A DNA stretch of 64,000 nt from DATLZU01 sp035573855 (GCA_035573855.1 DATLZU010000021.1:283760-347759), one strand, 5' to 3'; shown: positions 1 through 10,059, counted from the stretch's first letter. Numbers and translations are program-made. Notes: generated by a model from the letters alone, not told the origin.

Positions 1-163
1 GGGTGAGATTGCCGTACAGCTCGTGCTCGACTTGGGCCAGCTTGGCGCGGAGTTTGCGGATTTCTTCCTGCGTGGAGGATTTGGGCCCGTTGGCGGCCGC
101 CAGTTTCTCGATCCGTTCTTCGATCTCGCGGATCGGCTTTTCAAATTCAAGGTAGTCTCTCAT
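1..163 (-). CDS. accA: Acetyl-CoA carboxylase carboxyltransferase subunit alpha, N-terminal part (cut by window edge)
   Basis: Reading the minus strand from an ATG at 161-163 gives about 54 residues beginning MRDYLEFEKPIREIEERI, followed by a charged helical stretch ending EHELYGNLT. This matches the N-terminal coiled region of AccA, the carboxyltransferase alpha subunit that with AccD moves carboxyl groups from carboxybiotin to acetyl-CoA to form malonyl-CoA. A GAGG-type ribosome binding site lies about 7 bases upstream of the ATG. The catalytic crotonase-fold part lies outside the window. It follows dnaE on the same strand with a gap of about 45 bases, so the two are probably co-transcribed; a dnaE-accA order is common in bacteria. 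Identification rests only on the N-terminal signature. Confidence 0.8.
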   Translation of the reverse strand, partial: MRDYLEFEKPIREIEERIEKLAAANGPKSSTQEEIRKLRAKLAQVEHELYGNLT

Positions 164-208
164 AGGCCCTCATGGAATGGAGGCAATCGGCGGGAGACAA
201 AAGCCCGC

Positions 209-3664
<3,456 letters not shown>

Positions 3665-4300
3665 GGGGTGACTCAGCGGCGGATTCTAGTCGGGAGGGGA
3701 GGTGAAGTCAAATGAAGGGAAGGGGAGGTCGAGATACCCCGTATACGCTCTGAACTCGCAGAGCCCCCCACGATGACACAGTGGTCGCTCGAGGCGCGCA
3801 GGGGAGAGGACACGGGGCCTCCTCCGTAAGCCTCTCCTCTGCTTGGCTGCGCAACTTGCTGCATCCCGCCCACCCGTTGCGGACAAGAGCAACGGGTCCC
3901 CGGCACGAACGCAACTTCGAACAGTGCTCGTCACCCGCCAAGGGCGGGCCGCGACGGTTCGGCAACGGCGGACACGAACCGGCTCTGACGCCCGCTTCAG
4001 CGCCCAGCCGTGCATGACCCGGGTTGCAGTCGTTAATTGGGACCGGCGCTAGCTCAACCCTCGCGGTTGGACCAACATTGTGGGTCTCACACATTTGGAT
4101 CGAGGAAAGGAACGAGGAAGCTTTGTCGGAACATTCGCACAATAGGAGTATTTCTCGGCCGATCATCTAGGTGGCCCTAGACGGAGTTAATGAATCGGCT
4201 GAAAATGCGCCGCGTCGTTCCCCGGCGGAGACCTGGAACTATCGCGGAGCCGGCGAGAACAAGATGGTTCGCAGGATGGAGTCGCGATAAAGGATCGAGA
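3665..4300. other. Intergenic region between dnaE and the integron integrase
   Basis: About 635 bases between the divergently placed dnaE and integrase genes. Open frames here give arginine- and proline-rich products with no recognisable domain, so I do not call a gene. It holds a hairpin built from a GAGCAACGGGTCC unit (3872-3900), a short palindrome CAACCCTCGCGGTTG near 4053-4067, and the likely dnaE and integrase promoters, for which I see no convincing -35/-10 pair. An in-frame ATG at 4190 would extend the integrase by 37 basic residues. Confidence 0.5.
3872..3903. repeat. Hairpin with GAGCAACGGGTCCCC unit
   Basis: ACCCGTTGC (3872-3880) pairs with GCAACGGGT (3889-3897) across a short loop. 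The right arm reads GAGCAACGGGTCCCCGG (3887-3903). The same GAGCAACGGGTCCC unit occurs as a widely spaced inverted pair downstream of rtcB (41839-41853 and 41932-41945). No U-tract follows, so this is better read as a dispersed repeat than as a terminator. Confidence 0.6.
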
Positions 4301-5569
4301 ATGTCGGCGGAGCCGATTCGGATCAGGCCGGGGGAGGAAGGGCGACTCATCGTGCAGATCCCTTATTCCCCCGAACGTGTGGCGAAGATCAAGACCGTTG
4401 TTGGCCGCCGCTGGCACCGGCAAGAAAAACACTGGACCGTTCCCCGCACGGATCAAACCATCGGTCAGGTACTGGCCCTCTTTCCAGGAGAGCCAGTCGA
4501 GATCGATCTTGGGCTTCGCCCGGTGAAGCGTGCGCACTGCAACCGGCCTACAGGTGCCCAGGTGGCCGATCCCAGTGTTTCAGAAAACCATCCACTCCTC
4601 GAGCGGGTCCGTTCGGCCGCCCGTGCCCGACACCTGAGCCGCCACACCGAGCAGACATGCAGTCAGTGGGCCAGGCGGTTTATGAGCTTTCATGGGTGGC
4701 GGCCGGTTGCAGAGATGGGCGAGCCGGAAATCGGGCAGTTCCTATCAAGCTTGGCGACGGAGTCTCATATGAGCGCCTCGACCCAAAACCAAGCGCTGAA
4801 TGCCCTCCTTTTCCTGTATCACGAGGTCCTGGAGAAGAGGATCGGCCTCATTCAAGGTGTCGTCCGCGCCAAGAGGCCGAAACGACTGCCAGTCGTGCTG
4901 ACGAAGGAGGAAGTCAGACGACTACTCGTTTGCTTAAGTGGCACGCCCTGGCTTATGGCTATGTTCCTGTATGGTGCCGGATTGCGCCTCATGGAATGTT
5001 GCCGTCTTCGCGTCAAGGACCTCGATCTATCCCGCAACCAGATCGTCGTGCGAGGTGGCAAGGGTGACAAGGATCGCTACACCCCGCTCCCCACGGCCGT
5101 CAAAGCGTTACTCATTCAGCATCTGAAGGCTGTAAGACAACAGCATGAGGAAGATCTCCGACAAGGCCTTGGTCGAGTCGTCCTCCCTCACGCGCTGGAA
5201 CGCAAATACCCGAACGCAAGTAGGGAGTGGGGCTGGCAGTGGGTGTTTCCAGCGTCGAGCCATTACATTGATCGCGACACAGGAGAGCGCCGCCGTCATC
5301 ATCTCCACGAATCGGTCATGCAAAAGGCGATCAAGGAGGCCCGGCTCAAAGCCGGGATTGCCAAGCCGGCGAGTTGTCATACGCTGCGGCATTCGTTCGC
5401 CACTCATCTGCTGGAAGACGGCTACGACATCCGTACGGTTCAAGAGCTCTTGGGGCACACTGACGTGCGAACGACCATGATCTACACGCATGTGCTGAAC
5501 CGTGGTGGGAGAGGGGTGCGGAGTCCTGCTGATGGATTGGTCGACGGGTTGAGTCCTTTGCAGCTATAA
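4301..5569 (+). CDS. intI: Integron integrase (tyrosine recombinase, IntI type)
   Basis: Site-specific tyrosine recombinase of the integron family, which recombines attI with attC sites. After a core-binding SAM-like domain (RHLSRHTEQTCSQWARRF) comes the catalytic domain with Arg in GAGLRLMECC, the HTLRHSF box, LLGHTDVRTT and the nucleophilic Tyr in MIYTHV. The stretch ERKYPNASREWGWQWVFP is the extra patch that separates integron integrases from XerC/D. I prefer the ATG at 4301 (AGGA about 6 bases upstream); an in-frame ATG at 4190 is possible. Even from 4301 the protein has about 75 residues before the core-binding domain, containing RRWHRQEKHWTVP, which is longer than classical IntI. The gene reads towards attI and the cassette, the reverse of class 1 integrons. 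Confidence 0.93.
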   Translation: MSAEPIRIRPGEEGRLIVQIPYSPERVAKIKTVVGRRWHRQEKHWTVPRTDQTIGQVLALFPGEPVEIDLGLRPVKRAHCNRPTGAQVADPSVSENHPLLERVRSAARARHLSRHTEQTCSQWARRFMSFHGWRPVAEMGEPEIGQFLSSLATESHMSASTQNQALNALLFLYHEVLEKRIGLIQGVVRAKRPKRLPVVLTKEEVRRLLVCLSGTPWLMAMFLYGAGLRLMECCRLRVKDLDLSRNQIVVRGGKGDKDRYTPLPTAVKALLIQHLKAVRQQHEEDLRQGLGRVVLPHALERKYPNASREWGWQWVFPASSHYIDRDTGERRRHHLHESVMQKAIKEARLKAGIAKPASCHTLRHSFATHLLEDGYDIRTVQELLGHTDVRTTMIYTHVLNRGGRGVRSPADGLVDGLSPLQL

Positions 5570-5570
5570 C

Positions 5571-5708
5571 GGAACTATGCCGGTCAGCATAGCACGCGGG
5601 CGAGGCCCCACAGGAGTATTGACAACTGATTGAACAACTAAAAGATTCCCGCTGGAGCGAGCGACGATCGGCGCGTACTATGCCGATCAGTATACTCAAT
5701 AGTTAGGT
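5571..5708 (+). other. Putative integron attI recombination site
   Basis: The 130 bases after the integrase stop end in GTTAGGT (5702-5708), which fits the GTTRRRY core cleaved by integron integrases. Upstream are two imperfect direct repeats, CTATGCCGGTCAGCATAG (5575-5592) and CTATGCCGATCAGTATAC (5678-5695), about 103 bases apart. attI1 is known to carry direct repeats that bind the integrase outside its core, so these could play that role. The function is inferred from position and core match. Confidence 0.65.
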
Positions 5709-6512
5709 TTCAACGATCAGCAGGCGTACTGCGGATGAGACTTTCGTCCACTGCCATATTTGTTTTGGCCAGTTTTGCAGTCTCGGCATGTGTTCCGGCG
5801 CCCACCACCTATCTGAAGCCTTTCGCCGTCGGTGGGCAGCACACGAAAAGCATTTGTGCTGGCAGCGCTGGTCCCGAGGACCGGCTCGTACTGGCCGGTC
5901 CTGATGGCGTCATGATCGGCGTTGAGAGCTACTCCCTGGAAGAATTGAGCGCGGTCATGCGGACTAGTCGGATGCCGAACACGTCTCCTTCTGACAGGGC
6001 GGGGATTGGGTTCAGTGTCATCCTGCATATTCCCGCCGGGCAAATTGTTCGATTTGCTTCACGATCGTTCTTTCTGACTGATCAGGCGACACAGAAAGTT
6101 CATCAAGTCGAGGCAACGAGCATCCTCGACTTCGCGGATGCGAGAGTGCTTCTCGATGGCTTAGTTGCCTCCATGCAATCCGGCGACGGCCCACGCCGGG
6201 TGCGCCAGATGGACATCCGCGCACCTCTGGCTGGCGTGCGCCAACCAGATTGGTTTGTGGCACCGCGTTGGTTCGGCAAATTGTTGGACCATCCGTATTA
6301 CGTCATCGTACCGTTTGAAGGCGTCACGTGTTCCGAGTGCCTATTGCGCGTGCCGCCGCTCGAAGTTGCCTCGAAAACATTTCAGTTCCCGGAGATAACT
6401 TTCAGACTGGTCAAGGAATGGGTTCTGTGGCCGCTGAACTGTTGAGACCTAACCCCGCAGTGGAGCAGACCGCTAGCTCGCATGCGCTCGCCGCTGCTGC
6501 TCACCACGCGCG
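5703..6512 (+). mobile_element. Integron gene cassette
   Basis: The segment between the two GTTRRRY cleavage points (after the G at 5702 and after the G at 6512) is 810 bases and contains one plus-strand gene (5735-6445) whose stop codon ends one base before the attC. That compact one-gene, one-attC layout is what defines a cassette. Confidence 0.8.
5735..6445 (+). CDS. Cassette-borne lipoprotein-like protein of unknown function
   Basis: A 236-residue protein that I do not recognise. It starts MRLSSTAIFVLASFAVSACVP, a short basic N-terminus, hydrophobic core and an SAC sequence that could be a lipobox with Cys19 as the lipid-modified residue, so it is probably exported and membrane anchored. 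The rest is globular without transmembrane segments. A CSEC pair occurs near residue 203. It is the only gene of the integron cassette: its ATG is 27 bases inside the attI-side core and its TGA abuts the attC. No strong ribosome binding site is visible. Expression may depend on transcription from the integrase side, since intI points the same way. Confidence 0.75.
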   Translation: MRLSSTAIFVLASFAVSACVPAPTTYLKPFAVGGQHTKSICAGSAGPEDRLVLAGPDGVMIGVESYSLEELSAVMRTSRMPNTSPSDRAGIGFSVILHIPAGQIVRFASRSFFLTDQATQKVHQVEATSILDFADARVLLDGLVASMQSGDGPRRVRQMDIRAPLAGVRQPDWFVAPRWFGKLLDHPYYVIVPFEGVTCSECLLRVPPLEVASKTFQFPEITFRLVKEWVLWPLNC

Positions 6513-6518
6513 TTAGGC
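6447..6518 (+). repeat. attC recombination site
   Basis: A 72-base imperfect inverted repeat with all attC landmarks. The left core ACCTAAC (6447-6453) fits RYYYAAC and the right core GTTAGGC (6512-6518) fits GTTRRRY; they are complementary at six of seven positions. The inner arms are GTGGAGCAG (6460-6468) and CTGCTCACCAC (6498-6508), complementary apart from two unpaired bases, the extrahelical bases that give attC its strand choice. Length is within the known 57-141 base range. Confidence 0.85.
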
Positions 6519-6575
6519 TGACCGGCCGTGCAGTACAATGTCGGTCAAGGAGGTGCCCACGATGGTGGGGGGAAA

Positions 6576-6604
6576 GAAAAAGGGGTCGGGAATCTTTTTG
6601 TTAC
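6576..6604 (+). repeat. GGGGTCGGG-type short repeat, copy A
   Basis: The core AAAAAGGGGTCGGGAATC is followed by a T-run and GTTAC. It is nearly identical to the copy at 6619-6645, and related copies lie at 6731-6757 (minus strand) and 7648-7675. It sits between the attC and the toxin gene. Confidence 0.65.
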
Positions 6605-6618
6605 ACACGGGCGAAAAT

Positions 6619-6645
6619 GAAAAGGGGTCGGGAGTCGTTTCGTTA
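6619..6645 (+). repeat. GGGGTCGGG-type short repeat, copy B
   Basis: The core GAAAAGGGGTCGGGAGTC is followed by GTTTCGTTAC. It lies 43 bases after copy A in the same orientation. Confidence 0.65.
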
Positions 6646-6730
6646 CGTATGACATGATAGGCGAGAGCATCAGCGGCCGCGCGGGGACGACAGAGCCAGA
6701 TGCGATTCTGCCCGAATCGCGGGCTTGCTG

Positions 6731-6757
6731 TTAAAAATCGACTTCCGACCCCTTTGC
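6731..6757 (-). repeat. GGGGTCGGG-type short repeat, copy C, inside the toxin gene end
   Basis: On the minus strand this reads GCAAAGGGGTCGGAAGTC followed by a T-rich GATTTTTAA, matching copies A and B in order and spacing but in opposite orientation. It supplies the last codons and the stop of the PIN toxin gene. Confidence 0.5.
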
Positions 6758-7165
6758 TTGCTCTTCGCTCGCAAGAAGCTCGAGGAAGTCGGTTAACCGG
6801 ATCAACTGTATGCCTTTGTATGTCCCAAGTGTCAGGAGATGCCGATCGCCTGTGACAACGAAGTCCGCATGGGTGTGAACTGCGCACTCGAGGATGCGGT
6901 TGTCGGGCTCATCTTCTACGACACGAAGACGGGAAGCGGTCCTGACGACGATGGCCACGCGGCTGATTGCTTGCACTAATTCCCGCGTCTTCTGCTCCGC
7001 CCAGTCGAACTTGCTCTGGAGGACCGTTGCCGTCTCGGTGAGAATCGGGATTGAAGTGAAAAGTTCGAATCTTCCACGGAGGGCGCCCAGGTAGGTTTCT
7101 TCCGCCCGGCCGCCAGGAATCCCAAAGGCTGACACATAGATGTTCGTGTCGAAGACGACGCGCAC
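6731..7165 (-). CDS. PIN-domain toxin of a toxin-antitoxin pair
   Basis: A 144-residue PIN-domain protein, a family of Mg-dependent ribonucleases used as toxins. Acidic residues expected of the active site are visible: Asp in VVFDTNIYVSAF at the start, Glu in PILTETATV, then DEPDNRILECA and FVVTGDRHLL. The start is a GTG two bases after the stop of the antitoxin gene at 7168, so the two are translationally linked. The last residues (KGSEVDF) and the stop are formed by a minus-strand copy of the GGGGTCGGG repeat (6731-6757), so the natural C-terminus may have been replaced when the repeat arrived. Whether it is active cannot be told from sequence. Confidence 0.85.
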   Translation of the reverse strand: MRVVFDTNIYVSAFGIPGGRAEETYLGALRGRFELFTSIPILTETATVLQSKFDWAEQKTRELVQAISRVAIVVRTASRLRVVEDEPDNRILECAVHTHADFVVTGDRHLLTLGTYKGIQLIRLTDFLELLASEEQAKGSEVDF

Positions 7166-7167
7166 GG

Positions 7168-7413
7168 TCAGCGGTCCTGGAAGACCAGGGCTTCGACATC
7201 GGCTTCCGTCAGCACCCTTTTCTTGCGGGCTTGTCTGGCACCATAGCGCTGAAGTGCGAGAAACTCCTCCTCCCGCCGGCGCTGCTCGTACACAGAGACC
7301 ATCTCACGAAAGAGCTGGCTCTTGTTCTTCGCCTCGGCCTTGGCCAGCTTCTCGAACTTGGTCGCCAACTCGGAGGGCACCGAGACTGTGAGTGGCACGC
7401 GTCCGCGCTTCAT
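7168..7413 (-). CDS. Ribbon-helix-helix antitoxin
   Basis: An 81-residue protein from an ATG at 7411-7413, chosen because GGAGGAG sits about 5 bases upstream. It begins MKRGRVPLTVSVPSELATKF, the beta-strand plus first helix of a CopG/MetJ-type ribbon-helix-helix DNA-binding domain, followed by KNKSQLFREMVSVYEQRR as the second helix. The charged C-terminal tail (about residues 50-81) would be the toxin-binding part. It directly precedes the PIN toxin gene with a 2-base gap. RHH antitoxins normally repress their own operon; a matching promoter and operator are visible just upstream. Confidence 0.85.
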   Translation of the reverse strand: MKRGRVPLTVSVPSELATKFEKLAKAEAKNKSQLFREMVSVYEQRRREEEFLALQRYGARQARKKRVLTEADVEALVFQDR

Positions 7414-7427
7414 GTTCTCCTCCTCAC

Positions 7428-7467
7428 TGTATGACAAAATTATACAGGCGAGCGGGGCATCGATCAA
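7428..7467 (-). promoter_or_regulatory. Promoter and overlapping operator of the toxin-antitoxin operon
   Basis: On the minus strand TTGATC (7462-7467) and a perfect TATAAT (7439-7444) are separated by 17 bases, a strong sigma-70 type promoter. The inverted repeat TGTAT/ATACA (7428-7446) overlaps the -10 box and lies 15 bases before the antitoxin start, where a ribbon-helix-helix repressor would be expected to bind. Confidence 0.7.
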
Positions 7468-7833
7468 CGTTTACCTATGAGGAACGGGGAATTTAAGGGG
7501 ACAGTCTGCTTTCCTCGCCGTACGGCGTGAATCACTGGCCGCGAAAGTTCGGATCGACAGGACAGGCTCCACCGGACCGTTCGGCACGCCGGTTGTGTCC
7601 CGATTTCCGTAGAAATTGGCGTCTCCCAGCATCTGGTTTGAGGGGGGACAAAAGGGATGGGGAGTCTTTTCATTACTTCTGTCAGATACAGAGGGGGGCA
7701 GAAACAATGAACCTTGCGACCCTTACGGATACATCAAACGCCGGACGAAACTGTGCGGAATGGAATACGCGTTGGCATCTCGAAAGGATGCTTTTCTAGT
7801 TGCCACGTGAGAGGGTTCCTTCTACACCGAGCC
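7468..7833. other. Intergenic region with repeat remnants
   Basis: About 365 bases without a supportable gene. It includes TTAAGGGGACAGTCTGC (7492-7508) and a further GGGGTCGGG-type repeat copy (7648-7675). Short open frames on both strands have no recognisable domains. I read it as debris of past insertions. Confidence 0.5.
7648..7675 (+). repeat. GGGGTCGGG-type short repeat, copy D (diverged)
   Basis: Contains CAAAAGGGATGGGGAGTC followed by TTTTCATTAC, aligning with copies A and B with a few substitutions and the same orientation. Confidence 0.5.
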
Positions 7834-8328
7834 GTGAAGCTGTATGAAGAGGTCTTTCGGAAATTTGAGTTGGTAGGCATCCGATACCTCGTGGTCGGCG
7901 GCATTGCGGTGAACCTCCACGGGTATGCATGTGTGACCGTGGATCTGGACCGGATGCTGGATTGTCACGCGATAATCTCATGCTGGTGGTCGAGGCATTG
8001 ACAAGATGGGCTACGTTCCCCACAGCCGGTCCATCCCTGAGACTTGGTGTCTGAGGAACAGCGAGAACAGTGGGAGGAAGAGAAGAGAGACGTGGTCAGG
8101 ACGTTTTACCAACCCAAGGCACTGTTCCGCCAGGTGGATCTGTTCTCGGACAATCCGGTCGATTTCGAGCGGCGTATCGGCCGGTGTGGTGGTTTGAGTT
8201 CGGCGGCCTTCGAATTCCGGTCGCCTTGATCGAGGATCTGATAGCCATGAAAGGAGCGCGAACGTCCTCGCGACCGGAAAGACCTGCATTACCTCGAAGA
8301 AATCAAACGGCAAAAAGAGACCCGATGA
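7834..8328 (+). pseudogene. Broken nucleotidyltransferase-like gene
   Basis: Pieces of one protein appear in successive frames. VKLYEEVFRKFELVGIRYLVVGGIAVNLHGYA at the start carries the GG-containing motif of the MNT/AbiEii-type nucleotidyltransferase fold. Then come SRDNLMLVVEALT, KMGYVP, LVSEEQREQWEEEKRDVVRT (to VDLFSDNPVDFE), WFEFGGLRIPVA.IEDLIAMK and finally DRKDLHYLEEIKRQKETR. At least four frame changes are needed (near 7963, 8003, 8047 and 8172, and one near 8255) to read it through, so the gene is dead. The ancestral stop TGA (8326-8328) overlaps the ATG of the next gene, which shows the former operon. Confidence 0.75.
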
Positions 8329-8624
8329 TGATCCAGCGTCCAGAGGATCTCTTCTCTTACGCCTCCTGTAAACAGCTCCCGCACGAACTCTATTCGGACC
8401 TGGCCGATGTCCCCGCAGCCTTTCCTATGGAGTGGTTTAAAGACCGGTACAATTACCCACGGTTGCACACATCCGAAGAACTATGGGATATGATGGCGCT
8501 GCCGCGCGAGGCTGTGTGGCAGTGGCTTGAAGAGGCTGTTGAGTTGGTGTGGGCGTCAAAGCGACGACAATGGGGAGATCGACGTCGACAACGAGCCGCT
8601 TCGATGACACGCCCTCTGACGTAA
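8325..8624 (+). CDS. Small hypothetical protein, partner of the broken nucleotidyltransferase
   Basis: A 99-residue protein starting MMIQRPEDLFSYASCKQLPH, without a recognised domain, signal peptide or membrane segment. Its ATG overlaps the stop codon of the decayed nucleotidyltransferase gene (ATGA), so it was once translated by coupling to it. With the upstream gene broken, translation may now be poor. The frame itself is intact to a TAA at 8622. A function related to the nucleotidyltransferase is possible but unproven. Confidence 0.5.
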   Translation: MMIQRPEDLFSYASCKQLPHELYSDLADVPAAFPMEWFKDRYNYPRLHTSEELWDMMALPREAVWQWLEEAVELVWASKRRQWGDRRRQRAASMTRPLT

Positions 8625-8681
8625 GCGGTCAATTCGCTAGCAATGAGCGTCGCTCCTTGATCCCTTCCAGAGTTCCGATGC

Positions 8682-8738
8682 TAACCCGACGAGAGGGTTA
8701 CTGTCGTGTTTCACAATAAAGGGGTTTGACCCCTTATT
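8682..8738. terminator. Two consecutive stem-loops after the small hypothetical gene
   Basis: TAACCC (8682-8687) pairs with GGGTTA (8695-8700). AATAAAGGGGT (8715-8725) pairs with ACCCCTTATT (8729-8738) with a TTG loop and one bulge. The second resembles a terminator usable in either direction, but no clear U-tract follows, so termination is a guess. Confidence 0.4.
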
Positions 8739-8918
8739 GGAGTTCTGGAAAGCACAAGAGGGACACGCTACTTTTGGGAAAAAAGTTCGAGACCGATGTC
8801 CTGCGTACAGTGTGAGGCCAACTCCGACTGTGTGTGAGGGTTGTGGCCAGTCCAGATAGCCCTATGGGTTCCCGCTTTTTTCAGCGGATCAAGTATGGGA
8901 AAGACGAATCGAGCTCTC

Positions 8919-9527
8919 TCATCCCGGAGAGGCGGCATGGAGCGGTTCGGCGAGGCGAAAAAGAATGGTGTGCGTGCCGGACAGCACGTCGAAGTCGACA
9001 AAAATCCGATGCACTTTCACGCCGAGGCCTTTTTCGATCTCGGTCCGGAGCAGCGACTCGCCGGATTTGAACAACGCTGTATAGACCTGTTCCAGCAGCG
9101 CGCGCCCTTCCGGCGATTGCGCCAGCCGTTCTTCCGCGGGGACTGAGGCGCTGCGAGTCAATGCTACCTCGATGATATGGTCGCTGATGTGGACCTGCGC
9201 GCGGGTGTAGGTGGACTTCATGAACTCGGTCTGAAAGTTCAACACCGCCAACATGACCGTGTACTCGATCTCGGCTTTCGTTCTGGCCGCACACTTCATC
9301 GTCGGCGACTCCTGAACCTTGTGGGTGTGGTTTCTGTGCGCTGTCGGTTTCTCCTCCAGCGTCGTCCGAAACCGGTCGCGAATAAAGGCGTCCAGTGACC
9401 GGGGCACCGTGACATCCGACGCCCCGCGATCGAAGGCGGTGGAGGCGACATCCGCCTCTTCCGCGTGTAGGCTTCCGGGACCGAGAGCGCCGACCTGTTC
9501 TTGGGCGATTCTTCTGGGGGCGCTCAT
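8919..9527 (-). CDS. DUF2294 (MpsC-like) domain protein
   Basis: The C-terminal 126 residues (from the internal ATG at 9297-9299) match the DUF2294 family pattern: KAEIEYTVMLAVLNFQTEFM, then SVPAEERLAQSPEGRALLEQV, then a conserved end GVKVHRIFVDFDVLSGTHTILF. This family is MpsC in Staphylococcus and YbcI in Bacillus, genes known to sit with the NuoL-like and DUF2309 subunits of the MpsAB/DabAB bicarbonate uptake system. Two starts are plausible. The ATG at 9525-9527 has AGGAG 9 bases upstream and adds a 76-residue extension with coding-like codon use but no recognisable domain. The ATG at 9299 also has AGGAG and gives the usual family length. No membrane segment or signal peptide is visible. 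Its biochemical role is unknown. Confidence 0.7.
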   Translation of the reverse strand: MSAPRRIAQEQVGALGPGSLHAEEADVASTAFDRGASDVTVPRSLDAFIRDRFRTTLEEKPTAHRNHTHKVQESPTMKCAARTKAEIEYTVMLAVLNFQTEFMKSTYTRAQVHISDHIIEVALTRSASVPAEERLAQSPEGRALLEQVYTALFKSGESLLRTEIEKGLGVKVHRIFVDFDVLSGTHTILFRLAEPLHAASPG

Positions 9528-9616
9528 CGCGGAGCGCTCCTCCTCGTCTTTTCTTCCCTCCGACGGAGAAGAAGAGACGTTGCGTCTTGTGATGTTCGGA
9601 GCATCCCCCCACCCCT

Positions 9617-9641
9617 CCCTCTCCCAGCAGCAGGGAGAGGG
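9617..9641. terminator. GC-rich stem-loop
   Basis: CCCTCTCCC (9617-9625) and GGGAGAGGG (9633-9641) form a perfect 9-bp stem. It lies between the isocitrate dehydrogenase unit and the DUF2294 gene, so on the minus strand it is downstream of the former and could end its transcript. There is no strong T-run after it on that strand. Confidence 0.45.
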
Positions 9642-9688
9642 AAAGATGGTTGGGATGAGGCTACTGGCTATTCGCTGCCGGCTGCTAC

Positions 9689-10045
9689 TTAGTACGCCTT
9701 GCTATAGCCAGGCTCGCCGTCGTAGTTCCAAAGCTTCTGTGCTGCGGACCACCACCAGCCTCGCTTGGTCAGCGCGTCGAGAAACGCGTTCACGTCTGCA
9801 TCCTGCAGGTCCCGTGTCGCCATGAACCGGCAACGGTACCAATTCACCATGAGAAGGTCGGGGCTGACGAACCCCGGCCAGACTTTCGTCCCTCGGTTAG
9901 AGATAAATTCACATTTGAAGGGTCCATATTCGCCGTCGGCGAACTTCGGAATGCCCTTGTCGGTGATGATGTAGACGTCCACCCCGACCAATTTAATGTC
10001 CTTCTTCTTTTTCGTCGCGATCGCTTCCTGCGTGAATGTCGGCAT
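9689..10045 (-). CDS. Stand-alone C-terminal domain of Thermus-type isocitrate dehydrogenase
   Basis: A 118-residue protein starting MPTFTQEAIATKKKKD. Its body carries VGVDVYIITD, CEFISNRGTKVWPGF, NWYRCRF and LWNYDGEPGYSKAY. I recognise this order as the C-terminal domain that follows the catalytic part of the long (about 500-residue) isocitrate dehydrogenases such as the Thermus enzyme. Here it is a separate gene 14 bases after the stop of the catalytic subunit gene, with its own GGAGG about 7 bases before the ATG. Together the two products (337 plus 118 residues) approach the length of the single-chain enzyme. A structural or regulatory role as a partner subunit is the natural inference. 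The homology call is from memory of the family and needs alignment. Confidence 0.65.
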   Translation of the reverse strand: MPTFTQEAIATKKKKDIKLVGVDVYIITDKGIPKFADGEYGPFKCEFISNRGTKVWPGFVSPDLLMVNWYRCRFMATRDLQDADVNAFLDALTKRGWWWSAAQKLWNYDGEPGYSKAY

Positions 10046-10059
10046 TGTGTCCTCCTCAC

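Larger units (their letters stand above)
4301..6518 (+). mobile_element. Integron platform: integrase, attI-like site and one cassette
   Basis: The integrase gene (4301-5569), an attI-like region ending in a GTTAGGT core (5702-5708), and a single cassette (about 5703-6512) closed by an attC (6447-6518) are in the order expected for an integron, except that intI points the same way as the cassette. I searched by eye for further attC core sites down to about 8700 and found none convincing, so the array appears to be one cassette long. Confidence 0.8.

Noticed and set aside
4049..4071. A second attC-like pair, GCTCAAC and GTTGGAC
   Set aside because: The core boxes fit the consensus letters but are only about 21 bases apart, far shorter than any attC.
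3708..4166. A 152-codon minus-strand frame between dnaE and intI
   Set aside because: No ribosome binding site and no recognisable sequence; overlaps hairpin repeats.
8881..9612. A 243-codon minus-strand frame overlapping the DUF2294 gene
   Set aside because: Gly/Arg/Ser-rich shadow; the DUF2294 frame carries the conserved motifs.
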